Source: Novosphingobium ginsenosidimutans (GTDB lineage Bacteria > Pseudomonadota > Alphaproteobacteria > Sphingomonadales > Sphingomonadaceae). From it: 64,000 nucleotides of DNA. Each line of letters begins with the position of its first letter. Positions within the stretch are counted from its first letter, which is position 1. This document shows, one piece after another, positions 51,901 through 61,099 of this stretch. The notes under the pieces are model-generated. The model worked only from the letters and a program-made list of their open reading frames with translations, had not been told where the DNA came from and did not search any database. The stretch covers positions 744,001 through 808,000 of the forward strand of contig NZ_CP042345.1 of NCBI RefSeq assembly GCF_007954425.1, given 5' to 3'. A program made the translations under genes and the position numbers.

Positions 51901-52924
51901 ACTGCCCTTTCAGGCGGCCAGCGGCTTCGTTGGGGAACTCGTCAACGAACTGGGCCAGCGCGATGCAGGCACGCGCGGTGTCCTTCTGGCGCTTGGTCGC
52001 CTCGGCCAAGAACAGCACGCTGTCAGCCGCGCGGTCGCGGAACTGCTTATCCTTGTAGTTTTCCAGGAACCACTTCTGCGCCTCATCCGGCTTGCCTTCG
52101 TCAAGGAGCGCGCGTCCCAGCAGGTTGCGCGCGAACGAGCGGCGCTGGTGACGCGGGTACTTTTCCAGGAACAGCTTAAGTTGCTGCTGCGCCTCGGGAT
52201 AGAACTTGGCTTCCCACAGGCGGAAGCCATAGGAGTATTCGTCATCCCCCACGTCGGCAGTCTTGGGCTTTTCGATCGCGCGGACAGCGGCAAGTCGCGC
52301 AGCCGATGGCACGGCCGGCTTTGCAGTGGCGGTCGGCTTGGTCGCAGCCGGCTTGGTCGCGGCCGGCTTTGGCGTTGGGGTGGCGGCTGCAGTCGGCACG
52401 GTGGCAGTCGGCACTGCAACAGTCGGCTTGGGGGCCGAGGCGCCGCCAGTCATCGCTGCCAGGTTGCCGCTGGTGGTCGCACCATTGGTGGCGGTTACAG
52501 CTGCAGGCGCTGAGGAAACCTCCGCCGGCACGGCCGCGACCGAAGCCGGTGCTGCCGGGGTCAGCGCTGCAACCTTGGCCTCCAGCTGAGCCAATTTGTT
52601 GCCGCCTTCCTCTTGCTGGGCGGTCAGGCGGGCAAGCTGCGCCTCGATCGCATCGACGCGGACCAGCAGATCGGCCACCGGGGTTGAGGCCGGAGTGCCG
52701 CTAGCGGCCGTGGTCGGCTGACCGGGCTGTGTCAGCGGCGCAAAGAACTTGCCATCGCCGCCGGGGAACACCTGCCGCTGCAGCGCGCGCACTTCGGCTT
52801 CCAACTTGCGGATCCGCGCCTCGGCGTTGGGATCAGTAGCATTGCTTTGCGCGATAACTGGCGCGGCAAGTGCAACGGCGAGTGCGGCCAACAGCGGGCG
52901 GTGCATCGCGGCGAAGGTCTTCAT
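51866..52924 (-). CDS. cpoB: CpoB/YbgF-like periplasmic TPR protein
   Basis: About 352 residues. A signal peptide (MHRPLLAALAVALAAPVIAQ) precedes a coiled-coil region (NAEARIRKLEAEVRALQRQV, ...VDAIEAQLARLTAQQ), then a long Ala/Pro/Lys/Thr-rich linker (TPKPAATKPAATKPTATAKP), and C-terminal TPR repeats (YGFRLWEAKFYPEAQQQLKL, LLGRALLDEGKPDEAQKWF). This is the architecture of CpoB/YbgF, which links Tol-Pal and peptidoglycan synthesis. ATG 52924 has GGGAAGAGG upstream. tol-pal genes are not in the window. Confidence 0.8.
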   Translation of the reverse strand: MKTFAAMHRPLLAALAVALAAPVIAQSNATDPNAEARIRKLEAEVRALQRQVFPGGDGKFFAPLTQPGQPTTAASGTPASTPVADLLVRVDAIEAQLARLTAQQEEGGNKLAQLEAKVAALTPAAPASVAAVPAEVSSAPAAVTATNGATTSGNLAAMTGGASAPKPTVAVPTATVPTAAATPTPKPAATKPAATKPTATAKPAVPSAARLAAVRAIEKPKTADVGDDEYSYGFRLWEAKFYPEAQQQLKLFLEKYPRHQRRSFARNLLGRALLDEGKPDEAQKWFLENYKDKQFRDRAADSVLFLAEATKRQKDTARACIALAQFVDEFPNEAAGRLKGQYDATRAGLKCD

Positions 52925-53025
52925 GTACCTCTTCCCATCAAACGAGCGGCTTTGCGACAAAAGCCGGCATTTCTGCCGGTGGGTTCGATTTGCATAGCCG
53001 TGCTGAATTAACCCTGTCGAGGGCG

Positions 53026-53985
53026 TCAGCCCTGAGTATCCGCAGTTCCGGTGCCTGCTGGCGGAGCTGAAGCCGGCGCAGCAACCGGGTTGGCGACAGC
53101 GGCACCCGGCGCCTCGGTCCGCGGTTCGGCGACCGGGCGGCTCTCGCGCCGCGGCGGGTTGGCCGCGCTGGTGGTTACCGGTGCCGGGCTCGCAAGCGGA
53201 GCCGCCACTGGCCCGGTCCCTCGCGCCAGCAGGGCAGCAGCAGTTACGGGCACGTCGCGCATGGTCTGTTCGCGATCCGACAACGGGGGCACGATGCGGC
53301 CGGCAATGGTCACCGCCAGACCATCGGGTCGGGCCGTGGTCAGGGTGACTGCCCCGGCATTCTCCGGCACGGTCCAGCTTTCACCCAGCGCCAGGACCTT
53401 TTGCAGCAGTTGCTGACCGTTGCCATCGGCAAAGCGCACCCAGACCTGATCGCGCGTTGCAGTGAATACCACCGGACCGTTGGCCGGCGCTGGAGCCGGT
53501 GCCGCCACCGGCGCGGCGGCGCTGGGCGTTGCGCTTGGCAGGATCGAAGGCAGCGAGCCGCCCGGGGCATAGAGATTGGGCCAGACCAGGAACCCGACCA
53601 GCATGACCACCGCCAGACCGGCTGCGGCATACCAGGCCACCCGCCGGCCGGGCAGGCGTGCAGGATCGCCGGGTTCGAAGGCTGGCACGGTCCGGCGGGC
53701 ATGATCGGGGTCGAGCCGGGCCAGTTCTTCGCGCACCAGATCGATCACGGCCGCGCTGTCGAGGCCAACCGCCTTGGCGTAAGTCCGGGTAAAGCCAACT
53801 GCATAGGCGCGCGATGGCAGCGCGGCAAAATTGCCCGCCTCGATCGCCGCGAGCTGCCGTTCGGAGATCTTGGTGACCTTGGAGATATCGGCCAGCGACT
53901 TGCCCGCCGCCTGGCGCGCGCGTGTCAGCTGCGCTCCGGCGCTTTCCAGAGGCAATTCAGCCTCTTGCTGTTCATCATCAATCAT
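53026..53985 (-). CDS. RodZ-like helix-turn-helix membrane protein
   Basis: A 319-residue protein with an N-terminal HTH (LTRARQAAGKSLADISKVTKISERQLAAIEAGNF), a single membrane helix near residue 120 (VAWYAAAGLAVVMLVGFLVW), and a C-terminal extracytoplasmic DUF4115-like domain (VWVRFADGNGQQLLQKVL...GAVTLTTARPDG). This is the RodZ layout, linking MreB to the membrane. No MreBCD genes are adjacent. The C-tail is Pro/Ala-rich. It is upstream of the cpoB-like gene on the same strand. Confidence 0.8.
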   Translation of the reverse strand: MIDDEQQEAELPLESAGAQLTRARQAAGKSLADISKVTKISERQLAAIEAGNFAALPSRAYAVGFTRTYAKAVGLDSAAVIDLVREELARLDPDHARRTVPAFEPGDPARLPGRRVAWYAAAGLAVVMLVGFLVWPNLYAPGGSLPSILPSATPSAAAPVAAPAPAPANGPVVFTATRDQVWVRFADGNGQQLLQKVLALGESWTVPENAGAVTLTTARPDGLAVTIAGRIVPPLSDREQTMRDVPVTAAALLARGTGPVAAPLASPAPVTTSAANPPRRESRPVAEPRTEAPGAAVANPVAAPASAPPAGTGTADTQG

Positions 53986-54139
53986 TACGACCCCGGCAGC
54001 AGTACTGTCTTTTGCGATCTGTGCCCCGCGAAGGGGACCATCCCGCTTTGCTGCCCCAAGTCAACGGAAATTGCTTGGCCCGGAATAAAGAGAGCGACAG
54101 TCTGGCGGCTATCTGCGGCAAGCCGGGGACAGCGCTGCC

Positions 54140-56413
54140 CTAGTCACAGTCAATACCGCGCTGCTGGGCCCAATCGACCAGCGCCTGGCGCAGTGAAGGC
54201 GGTGGGGCCATCAGCCAGCCGTTCATCGCCTTGCCGATCTCGTCCAGATCAATCTTGCGGACCAGCTCCTTGATCGGGCCGACGCTCGCCGGGGTGATCG
54301 AGAGGCGGCGGATGCCGATCCCGAGCAGAGCCAGCGCCTCGAGCCGGCGCCCGCCCATTTCGCCGCAGACGGTAACGTCGACACTGTGCCCGGCCACACC
54401 CTGGATCACGCGCTTCAGGAAGCGCAGGATCGCCGGGCTCAGCCAGTCATAGCGCTCGGCCAGCTTGGGATTGGCGCGATCGGCGGCGAATAGGAACTGG
54501 GTCAGGTCATTGGTGCCGATCGAGAGGAACGACAGCTTGGGGGCCAGCACGTCAAGCTGTTCGGCCAGCGCCGGCACTTCCAGCATCGCGCCATAGCGGA
54601 TCGCTTCGGGCAGCAGCTTCTTCTGGGTCTTGAGGTAGGCCAGCTGGCTTTCGAACACCTCGCGCGCGGCATCGAACTCCCAGGGTTCGGTGACCATCGG
54701 GAACATGACGTTAAGCGTCCGCCCCCCGGCCGCTTCGAGCAGCGAACGCGCCTGGACCTTGAGCAGCCCGCCGCGTTCCAGCGCTACGCGCAGCGCGCGC
54801 CAGCCCATCGCCGGGTTCTCTTCGCTCTCGCCGTCGTTGTGGCGCAGGTACGGAAGGACCTTATCGCCGCCGATGTCGACCGTGCGGAATACCACCGGCT
54901 TGTCGCCAGCCGCGTCCAGCACGTCGCGATAGAGCCGGGTCTGGCGTTCGCGCGCGGGCAGGGTGGCGGAAACCAGGAACTGGAACTCGGTACGGAACAG
55001 CCCGATCCCGTCGGCGCCAGTCAGCGCCAGCCCCGGCATATCGTCGCGCAGGCCGGCATTCATCATCACCGTGATGCGCGTGCCACAGCGGGTGAAGGGC
55101 TCCACGTCGCGCAGCTTGGCATAGGCTGCCTGGCGCTCCTTGCTTTTGGCAAAGCGCGCTTCGAAGGCATCGACCACGGCCGGTTGCGGCCGCGCCGTGA
55201 CGTGCCCGGCATCGGCATCGAGCAGCAGCAGATCGCCCTCGCGGATCGCGCCGCGCAGCGATCGCACCCGGCCCAGCACCGGAATACCCATCGCCCGCGC
55301 CACGATCACCACGTGCGCGGTGAGCGAGCCTTCCTCCAGCACCACGCCCTTCAGGCGGCGCTTGTCATATTCAAGCAGCTCAGCCGGACCAAGATTGCGG
55401 GCGATCAGGATCGCGTCCTGCTTCAGTCCCATGGTCGCCGCCGTGCCCATCTGGCCCGAGACAATCCGCAGCAGGCGGTTGGAGAGATCCTCCAGGTCGT
55501 GCATCCGGTCGGCCAGCAGCGGATCGTCGATCTGCCGCATCCGCATCCGGGTGCGCTGCTGAACCCGCTCGATCGCGGCCTCGGCGGTCAGCCCGCTGTC
55601 AATCGCCTCGATGATCCGGCGGCTCCAGCCTTCGTCGTAAGCGAACATCTTGTAGGTCTCGAGCACTTCCTCGTGCTCGCCGCCCACGCCGAATTCGGCC
55701 TGGCTGGCCATCCGGTCAATCTGTTCGCGCATCTTGTCAAAGGCGAGGTAGACGCGGCTCAGCTCGGCATCGCGGTCCTCGGCCATGACATGTTCGATCG
55801 TGATCCGCGGCTGGTGGAACACTGCCGCGCCGATTGCCAGCCCTTTGACCAGCGCCAGGCCGGGCAGGCGTTGCGGCCCGGTCAGTGCCGGGCTGAGCAG
55901 GGCCTCTTCCTCGTCAACCAGGCCGGCGTTGGCGATCACTTCGGACAGCACCATCGCGACGGTCTGGAGCGCCTCGATCTCGACCTCTTCATAACGGCGC
56001 GGCTCGGCATGCTGGACGCAGAGCACGCCCACTGCCCGCTCGCGCCGGACGATCGGCACCCCCGCAAAGGAGTGGAACTTTTCCTCGCCCGTTTCGGGGC
56101 GATAGGAGAAGTCCGGGTGGGCCGTCGCTTCGGCCAGGTTGAGCATCTCGGTGTTCTGGGCGATCGTGCCGACCAGTCCTTCCCCCACGGCCATGCGGGT
56201 GACATGGACCGCCTCTTGCGCCAGGCCGCGCGTGGCGAACAGTTCCAGCATCCCTTCGCGCAGCAGGTAGACCGAGCAGACCTCGCTATCGAGGCCCTCG
56301 CCGATCACTTCGACCACGGTGTTGAGCTTCGCCTGGGCATGGCTGCGCGACGCCATGACATCGTGCAGGCGCGTCAGGATCGTGCGGGCGGCCGAGGCGG
56401 CGGAAGCAGGCAT
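54140..56413 (-). CDS. ptsP: Phosphoenolpyruvate-protein phosphotransferase PtsP (EI-Ntr)
   Basis: A 757-residue first enzyme of the nitrogen-related phosphotransferase relay. An N-terminal GAF domain (LNTVVEVIGEGLDSEVCSVYLLRE to about residue 170) precedes the EI N-domain with the phosphohistidine loop LEEGSLTAHVVIVARAMGIP. The C-terminal PEP-binding barrel has GIGLFRTEFQFL, FPMVTEPWE and SIGTNDLTQF. It donates phosphate from PEP to NPr. The neighbouring genes (RodZ-like, YdcH) are not PTS genes. Confidence 0.94.
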   Translation of the reverse strand: MPASAASAARTILTRLHDVMASRSHAQAKLNTVVEVIGEGLDSEVCSVYLLREGMLELFATRGLAQEAVHVTRMAVGEGLVGTIAQNTEMLNLAEATAHPDFSYRPETGEEKFHSFAGVPIVRRERAVGVLCVQHAEPRRYEEVEIEALQTVAMVLSEVIANAGLVDEEEALLSPALTGPQRLPGLALVKGLAIGAAVFHQPRITIEHVMAEDRDAELSRVYLAFDKMREQIDRMASQAEFGVGGEHEEVLETYKMFAYDEGWSRRIIEAIDSGLTAEAAIERVQQRTRMRMRQIDDPLLADRMHDLEDLSNRLLRIVSGQMGTAATMGLKQDAILIARNLGPAELLEYDKRRLKGVVLEEGSLTAHVVIVARAMGIPVLGRVRSLRGAIREGDLLLLDADAGHVTARPQPAVVDAFEARFAKSKERQAAYAKLRDVEPFTRCGTRITVMMNAGLRDDMPGLALTGADGIGLFRTEFQFLVSATLPARERQTRLYRDVLDAAGDKPVVFRTVDIGGDKVLPYLRHNDGESEENPAMGWRALRVALERGGLLKVQARSLLEAAGGRTLNVMFPMVTEPWEFDAAREVFESQLAYLKTQKKLLPEAIRYGAMLEVPALAEQLDVLAPKLSFLSIGTNDLTQFLFAADRANPKLAERYDWLSPAILRFLKRVIQGVAGHSVDVTVCGEMGGRRLEALALLGIGIRRLSITPASVGPIKELVRKIDLDEIGKAMNGWLMAPPPSLRQALVDWAQQRGIDCD

Positions 56414-56623
56414 GACGCAGTGCTAGCCCAAACTGCACGCCAAGCAAACGCGCGGCGATGTCCCGCAACCGTATTTCCTGCGAACAGGCCCATTCAGCCA
56501 TGCTGTCGCTGGCAACAGTTGCGGCACATTGATCGCGTTCCGCTGGCCCACCGGGCTTCTTTCCGGCCACGCTGACCGGCGGCGGGCCAAACCGCCACCG
56601 ATCGCGTGCGAGGGCAGATTGGG

Positions 56624-56779
56624 CTAGATGTGCGCCAGCTCTTCCTTGATGCGCAGCTTGCGACGCTTGAGTTGCTGGATCATCGCAAGGTCAGGCAAGG
56701 GTCGGTTCAGCTCATCCTGGATCTGCCGTTCAAGGCCGGCGTGCTTGAGCTGCAAGGCACTGACATGCGACGTTTCCAT
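56624..56779 (-). CDS. YdcH/DUF465-like microprotein, 51 residues
   Basis: A short protein that is easy to miss. It reads METSHVSALQLKHAGLERQI, then a middle segment, ending IQQLKRRKLRIKEELAHI. The Lys/Arg-Lys-Leu end and the helical-hairpin layout fit DUF465 (YdcH). Function is unknown. It is divergent from the second YdcH-like gene at 56975. Stop at 56624 and ATG at 56779 are read directly from sequence. Confidence 0.72.
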   Translation of the reverse strand: METSHVSALQLKHAGLERQIQDELNRPLPDLAMIQQLKRRKLRIKEELAHI

Positions 56780-56974
56780 TGGCGATACTCCTCCGTATGC
56801 CCCCAGGGGGCAGGACCATCTTCCGGACCGAGATCGCTTTCCCGACTCGGTAGCCGTCGGGGGTCACTGCAATTGTCATGGAAGCATATTAAGCCTATCT
56901 TGCGAAGCACTCAGTTGAGGCACTTGCGGCAGGGCGCATCCCCGCCGCGCCTGGCCGGGTAAAGGGAGGTATTG

Positions 56975-57172
56975 GTGAGCGAAGAGGAGCTGAAGAAGCG
57001 GCTGGAAATGCTGCGGATCGAGCACCGCGACTTGGACGCGGCGATCGATGCGCTAAGCAGCGCCGGCGGCACCGACCAGCTCCAGATCGCGCGCCTCAAG
57101 AAGCGCAAGCTGCGCCTCAAGGACCAGATCGCGATGCTGGAGGATTACCTGATCCCCGACATCATTGCGTGA
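56975..57172 (+). CDS. YdcH/DUF465-like microprotein, 65 residues
   Basis: A second small helical protein, reading VSEEELKKRLEMLRIEHRDL, then AAIDALSSAGGTDQLQIARL and KKRKLRLKDQIAMLEDYLIP. The LKKRKLRLKDQI core is the DUF465 hallmark, shared with the 56624 gene. GTG at 56975 is chosen because GGGAGG is spaced about 6 nt from it, better than the TTG at 56972. The two genes sit back to back, with 195 bp between starts. Confidence 0.75.
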   Translation: MSEEELKKRLEMLRIEHRDLDAAIDALSSAGGTDQLQIARLKKRKLRLKDQIAMLEDYLIPDIIA

Positions 57173-57283
57173 CCCGTCGCCAGCAAACGAAAGCGTCCCC
57201 CGTCGGGACAGTGCAGAATTGCGCACCAAAACGATATTAATTGACGGTGACAAACGCGAGACACCGGAGTTACGCGGGCAGTC

Positions 57284-57745
57284 ATGGGTTCGCCAACGAA
57301 CATAAACCCGCGGATCGTGGAAGGCCTGTACTGCGAGGCTCTGGTTCTGTCGGACGAGGTGCGCCAAGCCTTTAGCCTGTCGGGCCGGCTTGAGGCTGTC
57401 AGCGGCTACGAAGATGCCGCGACCATCGCCCTGTCGTGTGAGGCATTGCGCACGACCACCAGGATGATGCATTCGGTCGCCTGGCTGCTGAACCATCGTG
57501 CCTTTTTCAATGGCGAGCTCTCGGAATTCCAGCTTCATCGCTATGGCAAGCTGGTCGACCATCCCGAAAGCGATCCGGCCCGGCTGGCCCTGATCGAACC
57601 TGAAACGCGGTCGCTGATCGAGGCGACCGAACGGTTCCATGCGCGCCTGAAGCGGATCGACGCGAGCTGGCGCGAACGCGATCCCAATGCCCCCAGCGCG
57701 GTTGCCGCGCTGCGCGAGCGCCTGACCCGCAGCGCGCGGGGCTAA
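57284..57745 (+). CDS. DUF1465 family protein
   Basis: A 153-residue cytoplasmic protein, largely helical, beginning with the motif IVEGLYCEALVLSDEVRQAF and containing RTTTRMMHSVAWLLNHRAFF. This is DUF1465, found chiefly in alphaproteobacteria, with some members tied to cell-division regulation (ZapA-like or Rcd-type claims are not clear to me). No enzymatic motif is visible. It lies downstream of the YdcH gene and converges on glpK with a 1-bp gap. Confidence 0.8.
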   Translation: MGSPTNINPRIVEGLYCEALVLSDEVRQAFSLSGRLEAVSGYEDAATIALSCEALRTTTRMMHSVAWLLNHRAFFNGELSEFQLHRYGKLVDHPESDPARLALIEPETRSLIEATERFHARLKRIDASWRERDPNAPSAVAALRERLTRSARG

Positions 57746-57746
57746 A

Positions 57747-59210
57747 TCAAGTTGCCAGCAACGCGCGGTCCCAGGCAGCGCGCCGCTCCGCACCGGGCTC
57801 ATTCCCCGGCATGAACCGCTGAATCGCGCCGCGCATGGCCGCGGCGGCATCGCCCAACGAGCCATGCAGGCCAACCCCGACCGCTGCCAGCATTGCCGCC
57901 CCCAATGCCGTCGTCTCGACAAATTCCGGCCGCTCGACCGGCACGCGCAGCACGTCGGCCAGGTCCTGCGCCATCCAGTCGTTGGCGCTCATCCCGCCAT
58001 CGATCCTGAGTGCGGTCCAACCGGCGCCATCGGCAGCGAAGGCTGCGGCAAGGTCCGCCGTCTGCATCGCCATGGCTTCCAGCGCCGCGCGGGCAACATG
58101 GGCCCGGGTGGTCGAAAAGCTCATGCCGGTGATCGCCGCACGGGCATCTGGCCGCCAGTGCGGGGCGCCAAGGCCGGATAGCGCCGGCACGATCGTCACC
58201 CCGCCGCTGTCCGGCACGGAACGCGCCAGCGCCTCGGTCTCGGGCGCCGAGGCAATGATGCCCAGGCTGTCGCGCAGCCACTGGACCAGGCTGCCGGCGA
58301 CGAAAACCGAGCCTTCGAGCGCATAGGTCCGAGTGCCGCCGAGCTGGCACAGCACGGTGCCGAGCAGCCGGTGGCCCGAGCGCGGCACTTCCTGCCCCAT
58401 GTTGGCCAGGACGAAAGCCCCGGTGCCATAAGTCGCCTTGGTCTCGCCGGGGTTGAGGCAACCCTGGCCGATCGTCGCACTCTGCTGATCGCCAACCAGG
58501 CCGGCAATCGGGATCGCCGCGCCGAACAGGTCGCGGGTGGTGGCCGCAAACCGCCCGGCGTTGTCGACCACCTCGGGCAGCGCGGCTTGCGGCACACCGA
58601 ACAGGTCGCAGAGGCCCGCGTCCCAAGTGCTTCCCGCGAGCGGCAGCAACAGCGTGCGGCTGGCGTTGCTGGCGTCGGTAACGTGGGCGCCGCCCGACAG
58701 CTTCCAGGTCAGCCAGGATTCGACCGTCCCCAGCGCCAGCCGCCCGGCTGCTGCTGCTTCCGCCACGGCCGGTACATGCTGGACCACCCAGCGCATCTTG
58801 GTGCCCGAGAAATAGGGATCGAGCAGCAGCCCGGTCGCCGCCTGGACCACCGGTTCCTGCCCGGCATCACGCAGGTTTGCGCAGAAATCGGCAGTGCGGC
58901 GATCCTGCCAGACCAGCGCATTGTGCAGCGGCTGGCCCGTGGTCTTGTCCCAGGCCACGACCGTTTCGCGCTGGTTGGTGATTCCGATCGCGGCGACGTG
59001 GGCGGCCCCACCGGCCGCCTCGACCACCTGGCGCGCGCAGGCCAGGGTCTTGTCCCAGATCTCGGCGGCGTCATGTTCGACCCACCCCGGCTGCGGATAG
59101 TACTGGGTCAGCTCCTGCTGCGCGACGCCCTTGAGCGCCCCATCTGGGCTGAACAGCATTGCGCGGGTCGAAGTGGTGCCGGCGTCGAGGACAAGGATCA
59201 GATCGGTCAT
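57747..59210 (-). CDS. glpK: Glycerol kinase
   Basis: Phosphorylates glycerol to glycerol-3-phosphate with ATP, 487 residues. It has LILVLDAGTTSTRAMLF (phosphate loop), QRETVVAWDKTTG, GLVGDQQSATIGQG, and the FGGY signatures near GGVTIVPALSGLGAPHW and LRIDGGMSANDWMAQ. Both FGGY domains are full length. No glpF or glpD is adjacent. The ATG lies after a palindromic repeat in this direction, with GAGAG before it. Confidence 0.95.
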   Translation of the reverse strand: MTDLILVLDAGTTSTRAMLFSPDGALKGVAQQELTQYYPQPGWVEHDAAEIWDKTLACARQVVEAAGGAAHVAAIGITNQRETVVAWDKTTGQPLHNALVWQDRRTADFCANLRDAGQEPVVQAATGLLLDPYFSGTKMRWVVQHVPAVAEAAAAGRLALGTVESWLTWKLSGGAHVTDASNASRTLLLPLAGSTWDAGLCDLFGVPQAALPEVVDNAGRFAATTRDLFGAAIPIAGLVGDQQSATIGQGCLNPGETKATYGTGAFVLANMGQEVPRSGHRLLGTVLCQLGGTRTYALEGSVFVAGSLVQWLRDSLGIIASAPETEALARSVPDSGGVTIVPALSGLGAPHWRPDARAAITGMSFSTTRAHVARAALEAMAMQTADLAAAFAADGAGWTALRIDGGMSANDWMAQDLADVLRVPVERPEFVETTALGAAMLAAVGVGLHGSLGDAAAAMRGAIQRFMPGNEPGAERRAAWDRALLAT

Positions 59211-59227
59211 GCTCTCTCACACAAATC

Positions 59228-59327
59228 CCCCTCCCGCCTGCGGGAGGGGTCAGGGGAGGGTCTGTCAGGTGTGCCCTCCTGCTTGCCTAACATGCCCTCC
59301 CCCGACCCCTCCCGCAAGCGGGAGGGG
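59228..59327. repeat. GC-rich nested palindrome (family 2, copy 2)
   Basis: 42-bp arms (59228-59269 and 59286-59327) pair with few mismatches around a 16-nt spacer; each arm holds the hairpin CCCCTCCCGC-nT-GCGGGAGGGG. The first 22 bases of each arm match those of the 32515-32603 copy. It lies between the divergent glpK and MBL-hydrolase genes. Confidence 0.85.
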
Positions 59328-59373
59328 AGAACAAGGGTCGACACCTGCGGGTCGAATGCCCATATCCCCCACG

Positions 59374-60297
59374 ATGGACATTCCCGCCAAGCCTTGGCCG
59401 ACCGGCCTTTCGGAGCAATGCGAACCGCTGGTGCGGCGCGTGCTAGCGCCCAACCCTTCGCCCTATACCTTCACCGGTACGCAGACCTATATCGTCGGCG
59501 CGGGCAGCGAGGTGGCTGTGATCGATCCCGGCCCGGCCGATGGCAGCATCGGCAGCGAGCCGAGCCCGTTCAAGGGAGCGGACACTAACGGCGTCGGTCA
59601 TGTCGAAGCGATCCTGGCGGCCGTTGGCGCAGCAAAGATCACCGCGATCCTTTGCACCCACACCCACCGCGACCATTCCCCCGCCGCCGCTCCGCTCAAG
59701 GCGCTGACCGGCGCGCCGATCATCGGCTGTGCGCCGCTGAGCCTCAACGATGACGGACCGCGTGCCGACTCTGCATTCGATCATAGCTATGCGCCCGACC
59801 GCATCCTTGCCGATGGCGAGCGGATCAGCGGCCCCGACTGGACGATCGAGGCGGTGGCCACCCCCGGCCATACCAGCAACCACCTGTGCTACAGCCTGGT
59901 AGAAAGCAGGGCGCTGTTCACCGGCGATCATGTCATGGCCTGGTCGACCAGCGTGGTCTCGCCGCCCGATGGCGATATGAGCGCCTATATGGCGAGCCTG
60001 CAGAAGCTCTATGACCGCGATGACACGCGGCTTTACCCGGCGCATGGTCCGGCAGTCGACAAGCCGCGCCAGCTGGTGCGCGGGATGCTGGGCCACCGCC
60101 GCAGCCGCGAAGCGCAGATCGTAAAGCTGCTGGCCACCGGACCGCAGCAGATCCCGGCGATGGTTGCGGTGATGTACAAGGGGCTCGACCCGCGGCTGAC
60201 CGGCGCGGCGGGCCGCTCGGTCCTGGCACACCTGGTCGATCTGGAGCGGCAGGGGCGCGTTACTTGCGAGGACGAGACATGGCGGATGGCGAGCTGA
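59374..60297 (+). CDS. MBL-fold metallo-hydrolase (LACTB2-like)
   Basis: A metallo-beta-lactamase-fold hydrolase of about 307 residues. The HxHxDH motif reads CTHTHRDHSP; later ligands include the His in TPGHTSNHLC, the Asp in LFTGDHVM and the His in PAHGPAV. The C-terminal helical domain (RRSREAQIVKLL) matches the LACTB2/RNase-like group, hence a possible nuclease. In-frame ATGs exist at 59356 and 59374; the start is uncertain. Its last 19 bp overlap the next gene. Confidence 0.85.
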   Translation: MDIPAKPWPTGLSEQCEPLVRRVLAPNPSPYTFTGTQTYIVGAGSEVAVIDPGPADGSIGSEPSPFKGADTNGVGHVEAILAAVGAAKITAILCTHTHRDHSPAAAPLKALTGAPIIGCAPLSLNDDGPRADSAFDHSYAPDRILADGERISGPDWTIEAVATPGHTSNHLCYSLVESRALFTGDHVMAWSTSVVSPPDGDMSAYMASLQKLYDRDDTRLYPAHGPAVDKPRQLVRGMLGHRRSREAQIVKLLATGPQQIPAMVAVMYKGLDPRLTGAAGRSVLAHLVDLERQGRVTCEDETWRMAS

Positions 60298-60920
60298 CCG
60301 AACTGGCGCGCAAGACCCCGTCCTGGCTGCCGCTGGGGTTGATCCTCGCGAACTTGGCGCTTGGTGCATGGCTGCTGTGGCGCGCATTCGGACCCTCGCC
60401 CTATGGCGATCCGCTGGCAACCAGCTTGGCTGCATTCGAGAAAGCCAACCGCTTGACGGTGTTTTCGGCGCAGCTTGCCCCGGTGGTCGCGTCGGACGAC
60501 GAGCGCCTGCTGGGCCTGCTTACCAGCCGCCAGATCGCGGTGATCCCGGCCAGGGTCGACTACACGCTCGACCTCTCCAAAATGACCCGCGCCAGCATGG
60601 CCTGGGACGAGGCCGCTCAGCGGCTGACCGTCACCCTGCCGCCGCTCACCGTCTCGCGCCCCAACCTCGATGAAGGCCGCGCCCAGTACCTGCGCGAAGG
60701 CGTGTGGATCACCCGCACCGCCCAGGATGACCTGACCCGCGCCAACACCAAACTGGCTGAGCAGCAGGCGGTCCAGCAGGCGGCCAACCCGGTGCTGATG
60801 AACCTGGCCCGCGCCGCCGCCAAGGATGCCGTGCGGCAGAACCTTTCGGCGCCCTTGCAAGTCAGCGGTCACCCAGCGGCAACGGTCGTCGTGCGGTTTG
60901 CAGGCGAAGCGCAGCAGTAA
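60279..60920 (+). CDS. DUF4230 family membrane-anchored protein
   Basis: A 213-residue protein with an N-terminal membrane anchor (WLPLGLILANLALGAWLLW) and a periplasmic-type domain (LTVFSAQLAPVVAS..., VDYTLDLSKMTRASMAWDEA) as in DUF4230. The function is unknown. It starts at ATG 60279 inside the MBL-gene end, so the two are likely coupled. The second half of the domain has alpha-helical ANPVLMNLARAAAKDAVRQN, ending with a short beta part. Confidence 0.75.
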   Translation: MADGELTELARKTPSWLPLGLILANLALGAWLLWRAFGPSPYGDPLATSLAAFEKANRLTVFSAQLAPVVASDDERLLGLLTSRQIAVIPARVDYTLDLSKMTRASMAWDEAAQRLTVTLPPLTVSRPNLDEGRAQYLREGVWITRTAQDDLTRANTKLAEQQAVQQAANPVLMNLARAAAKDAVRQNLSAPLQVSGHPAATVVVRFAGEAQQ

Positions 60921-60929
60921 ACTCACACC

Positions 60930-61013
60930 CGTCACCCCGGGCTTGACCCGGGGTCCCGCTGACCTTCCCGAGCGAGCAAAAAAGCGGGACCCCGGATCAA
61001 GTCCGGGGTGACG
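60930..61013. repeat. CGTCACCCC palindrome (family 3, copy 2)
   Basis: 31-bp arms (60930-60960 and 60983-61013) with two mismatches and a 22-nt spacer, matching the copy at 40952-41033 in arm sequence. It lies 9 bp after the DUF4230 stop and 86 bp before the next ATG. Confidence 0.88.
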
Positions 61014-61099
61014 ACGCCTTGTAGGGCCTCTTCCCCCTCCTGCCATTCCGTGGCAAACTGCCCCGCAGTTGGTCGCGCGACATGGATGGGGAGAATTCC

